DNA from: Diplonema japonicum
Taxonomy: Eukaryota > Euglenozoa > Diplonemea > Diplonemida > Diplonemidae
Assembly: GCA_964019335.1 (NCBI GenBank)
Contig: OZ025734.1
Coordinates: 248,001 to 312,000 of the forward strand
Reading direction: 5' to 3'
DNA length: 64,000 nt
This document shows, piece by piece, positions 63,137-64,000 of this stretch (the stretch's first letter is position 1; each line of letters begins with the position of its first letter). The position numbers and the translations under genes are program-made. Under the pieces are notes generated by a model that saw nothing but the letters and a program-made list of their open reading frames with translations, did not search any database and was not told the DNA's origin.

Positions 63137-63758
63137 TCTCAGAGAGGACAAGTCACGGTGCACTCCGCAAAGGGGTCATCAGAGGCCGTGTGCAAAACTC
63201 TTATGGTTTTTAGATGCCGAATATCAAGGTTTTCCTTTGGTAGTTCTTTTGTTCAGAAGGAATCCAACTTTTTTCAAAAATATCGATCTCAGCTGGAAAA
63301 GGCGAACCCTTTCCATCGAGTGGTTAATTAAACATGTATTTTGAACGATCATCATTTTTCTTTCCACCAAGGTTGTGTTGCACTCAAAACGCAAGAAAAA
63401 AAAAAAAAAAAAAAAAAAGAAAAAAAAATGACATTTAAAAAAAGAAGCCAAAATGAAGATTTAAAAAAGAAACAAGATAAAGTTCACAAAAATAGAAAAC
63501 TGAAAAACAAAAAGCTGAACGTTCCGAGTTTGCAGGTAAGGTAACACAAAGCGGAGTGATGTGTGCCAAAAGCCAACACCATCAAAAGTGCCACGAAGTG
63601 GGAACGAGAAGGGTTGGTGGACACACCACTGCAAAGCTTCAAGAAAAAAAAGGGGGGGGGGGAATGGAAAATGATTCAAAAACTCTTTTTGATTTTCTCT
63701 CAACTCAACTCAATAACTAAAAGTCCCCCCCACCACCACGACCACCACCACCACCTAT
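63136..63758. repeat. Dispersed repeat copy and duplicated EFL 3' flank
   Basis: 63136-63355 is a complete copy of the two-part repeat, and it runs directly into 63351-63758, the duplicated EFL 3' flank (partner of 53246-53667). Confidence 0.85.
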
Positions 63759-64000
63759 CTACTTCTTCTTAGCGATGACCTTCTCAGTGGTCTTGGTGAC
63801 CTTGCCAAGCATGACGACCCCGTTGCCCTCCATGATGGCGACACGGGAGAGACCCTCGCAGTTCTTGAAGGTGTCGACGACGAGGGGCTGCTGGGGGGCG
63901 AAGACGACCTCAGCCATCTCGTTGGCCTTCAGGCAGTGGGGCTCCTCCGCCTTCTTCCCGCCAGTCTCCTTCCCCATCTTCCACACCAGCTGGGTCATCC
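63759..64000 (-). CDS. EFL: EFL second copy, 3' end only (runs off the window)
   Basis: Encodes the last 80 residues of EFL (MTQLVWKMGKETGG to VIAKKK, stop TAG) with sequence identical by eye to 53668-53909. The rest lies beyond the window edge. The offset between copies is 10,091 bp. Whether the full gene and its intron are duplicated cannot be seen. Confidence 0.85.
   Translation of the reverse strand, partial: MTQLVWKMGKETGGKKAEEPHCLKANEMAEVVFAPQQPLVVDTFKNCEGLSRVAIMEGNGVVMLGKVTKTTEKVIAKKK

Noticed and set aside
1-64000. CRISPR array, bacterial operon or plasmid origin
   Set aside because: Spliceosomal introns, EFL and GT48 show a eukaryotic nuclear sequence; the regular repeats are protein-coding or satellite, without spacers.
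1-64000. Dinoflagellate spliced-leader sequence
   Set aside because: I looked for a match to the known leader and saw none, so one-strand gene order alone does not support that assignment.

Overview
This is a nuclear fragment of a microbial eukaryote. Evidence: GT-AG spliceosomal introns with GTATG-type donors inside otherwise continuous protein domains, an elongation-factor-like (EFL) GTPase gene in place of a recognisable EF-1alpha, a membrane GT48 1,3-beta-glucan synthase, PB1, kelch, PDZ and ankyrin proteins, and retroelements with target-site duplications. EFL is scattered over dinoflagellates and perkinsids, chromerids, haptophytes, chlorarachniophytes, some green algae, choanoflagellates and ichthyosporeans, so I do not name a species. 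Genes are GC-rich. Gaps between them are full of A/T homopolymers, with some G or C runs of 15-23. Introns that I could place by reading frame are short: 43-83 nt, with one exception of 180 nt. Every host-type gene I accept lies on the minus strand; only a broken pogo-type transposase reads on plus.

Layout. 0-13 kb: a polyQ protein of unknown role, a long gene-poor AT-rich stretch with foldback elements and a pair of convergent tRNA-like units, a TSD-flanked retroelement 3' fragment, a PDZ protein with a possible myristoylation site, and a cytochrome b5. 13-18.7 kb: a 5.6-kb Penelope-like retroelement that also encodes a Josephin-like protease domain, a Pro/Thr/Asp repeat and tandem SUMO-interacting motifs; it carries several frameshifts. 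18.7-30.1 kb: an ankyrin-gene cluster (four copies plus a fragment; a fifth copy lies at 56.7 kb) interrupted by a PB1 protein and the dead transposase. 31.6-48.1 kb: one giant gene. 48.2-61.4 kb: a foldback element, a kelch protein, an unknown protein, EFL, an ankyrin pseudogene, a zinc-binding protein and a histidine phosphatase. 61.9-64 kb: a repeat mosaic and the 3' end of a second EFL copy.

The most unusual content is the giant gene. By my splice model it encodes about 5,389 residues: signal peptide, GH81-like glucanase, GH72-like glucanosyltransferase, a membrane GT48 beta-1,3-glucan synthase, an EF-hand-like segment, a second membrane block, 17 PAEWL/WPPP repeats of roughly 90 residues, and a C-terminal PDZ domain. 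Cutting, transferring and synthesising activities for beta-1,3-glucan would thus be tethered in one chain, with a long cytoplasmic scaffold. The second is the retroelement, whose protein appears to be equipped to engage SUMO and ubiquitin pathways. The third is a pair of foldback elements that share a 19-nt core but have different stems, each still self-complementary.

Limits: all domain calls come from reading motifs by eye. Several frameshifts fall in or next to homopolymers and could be sequencing errors.
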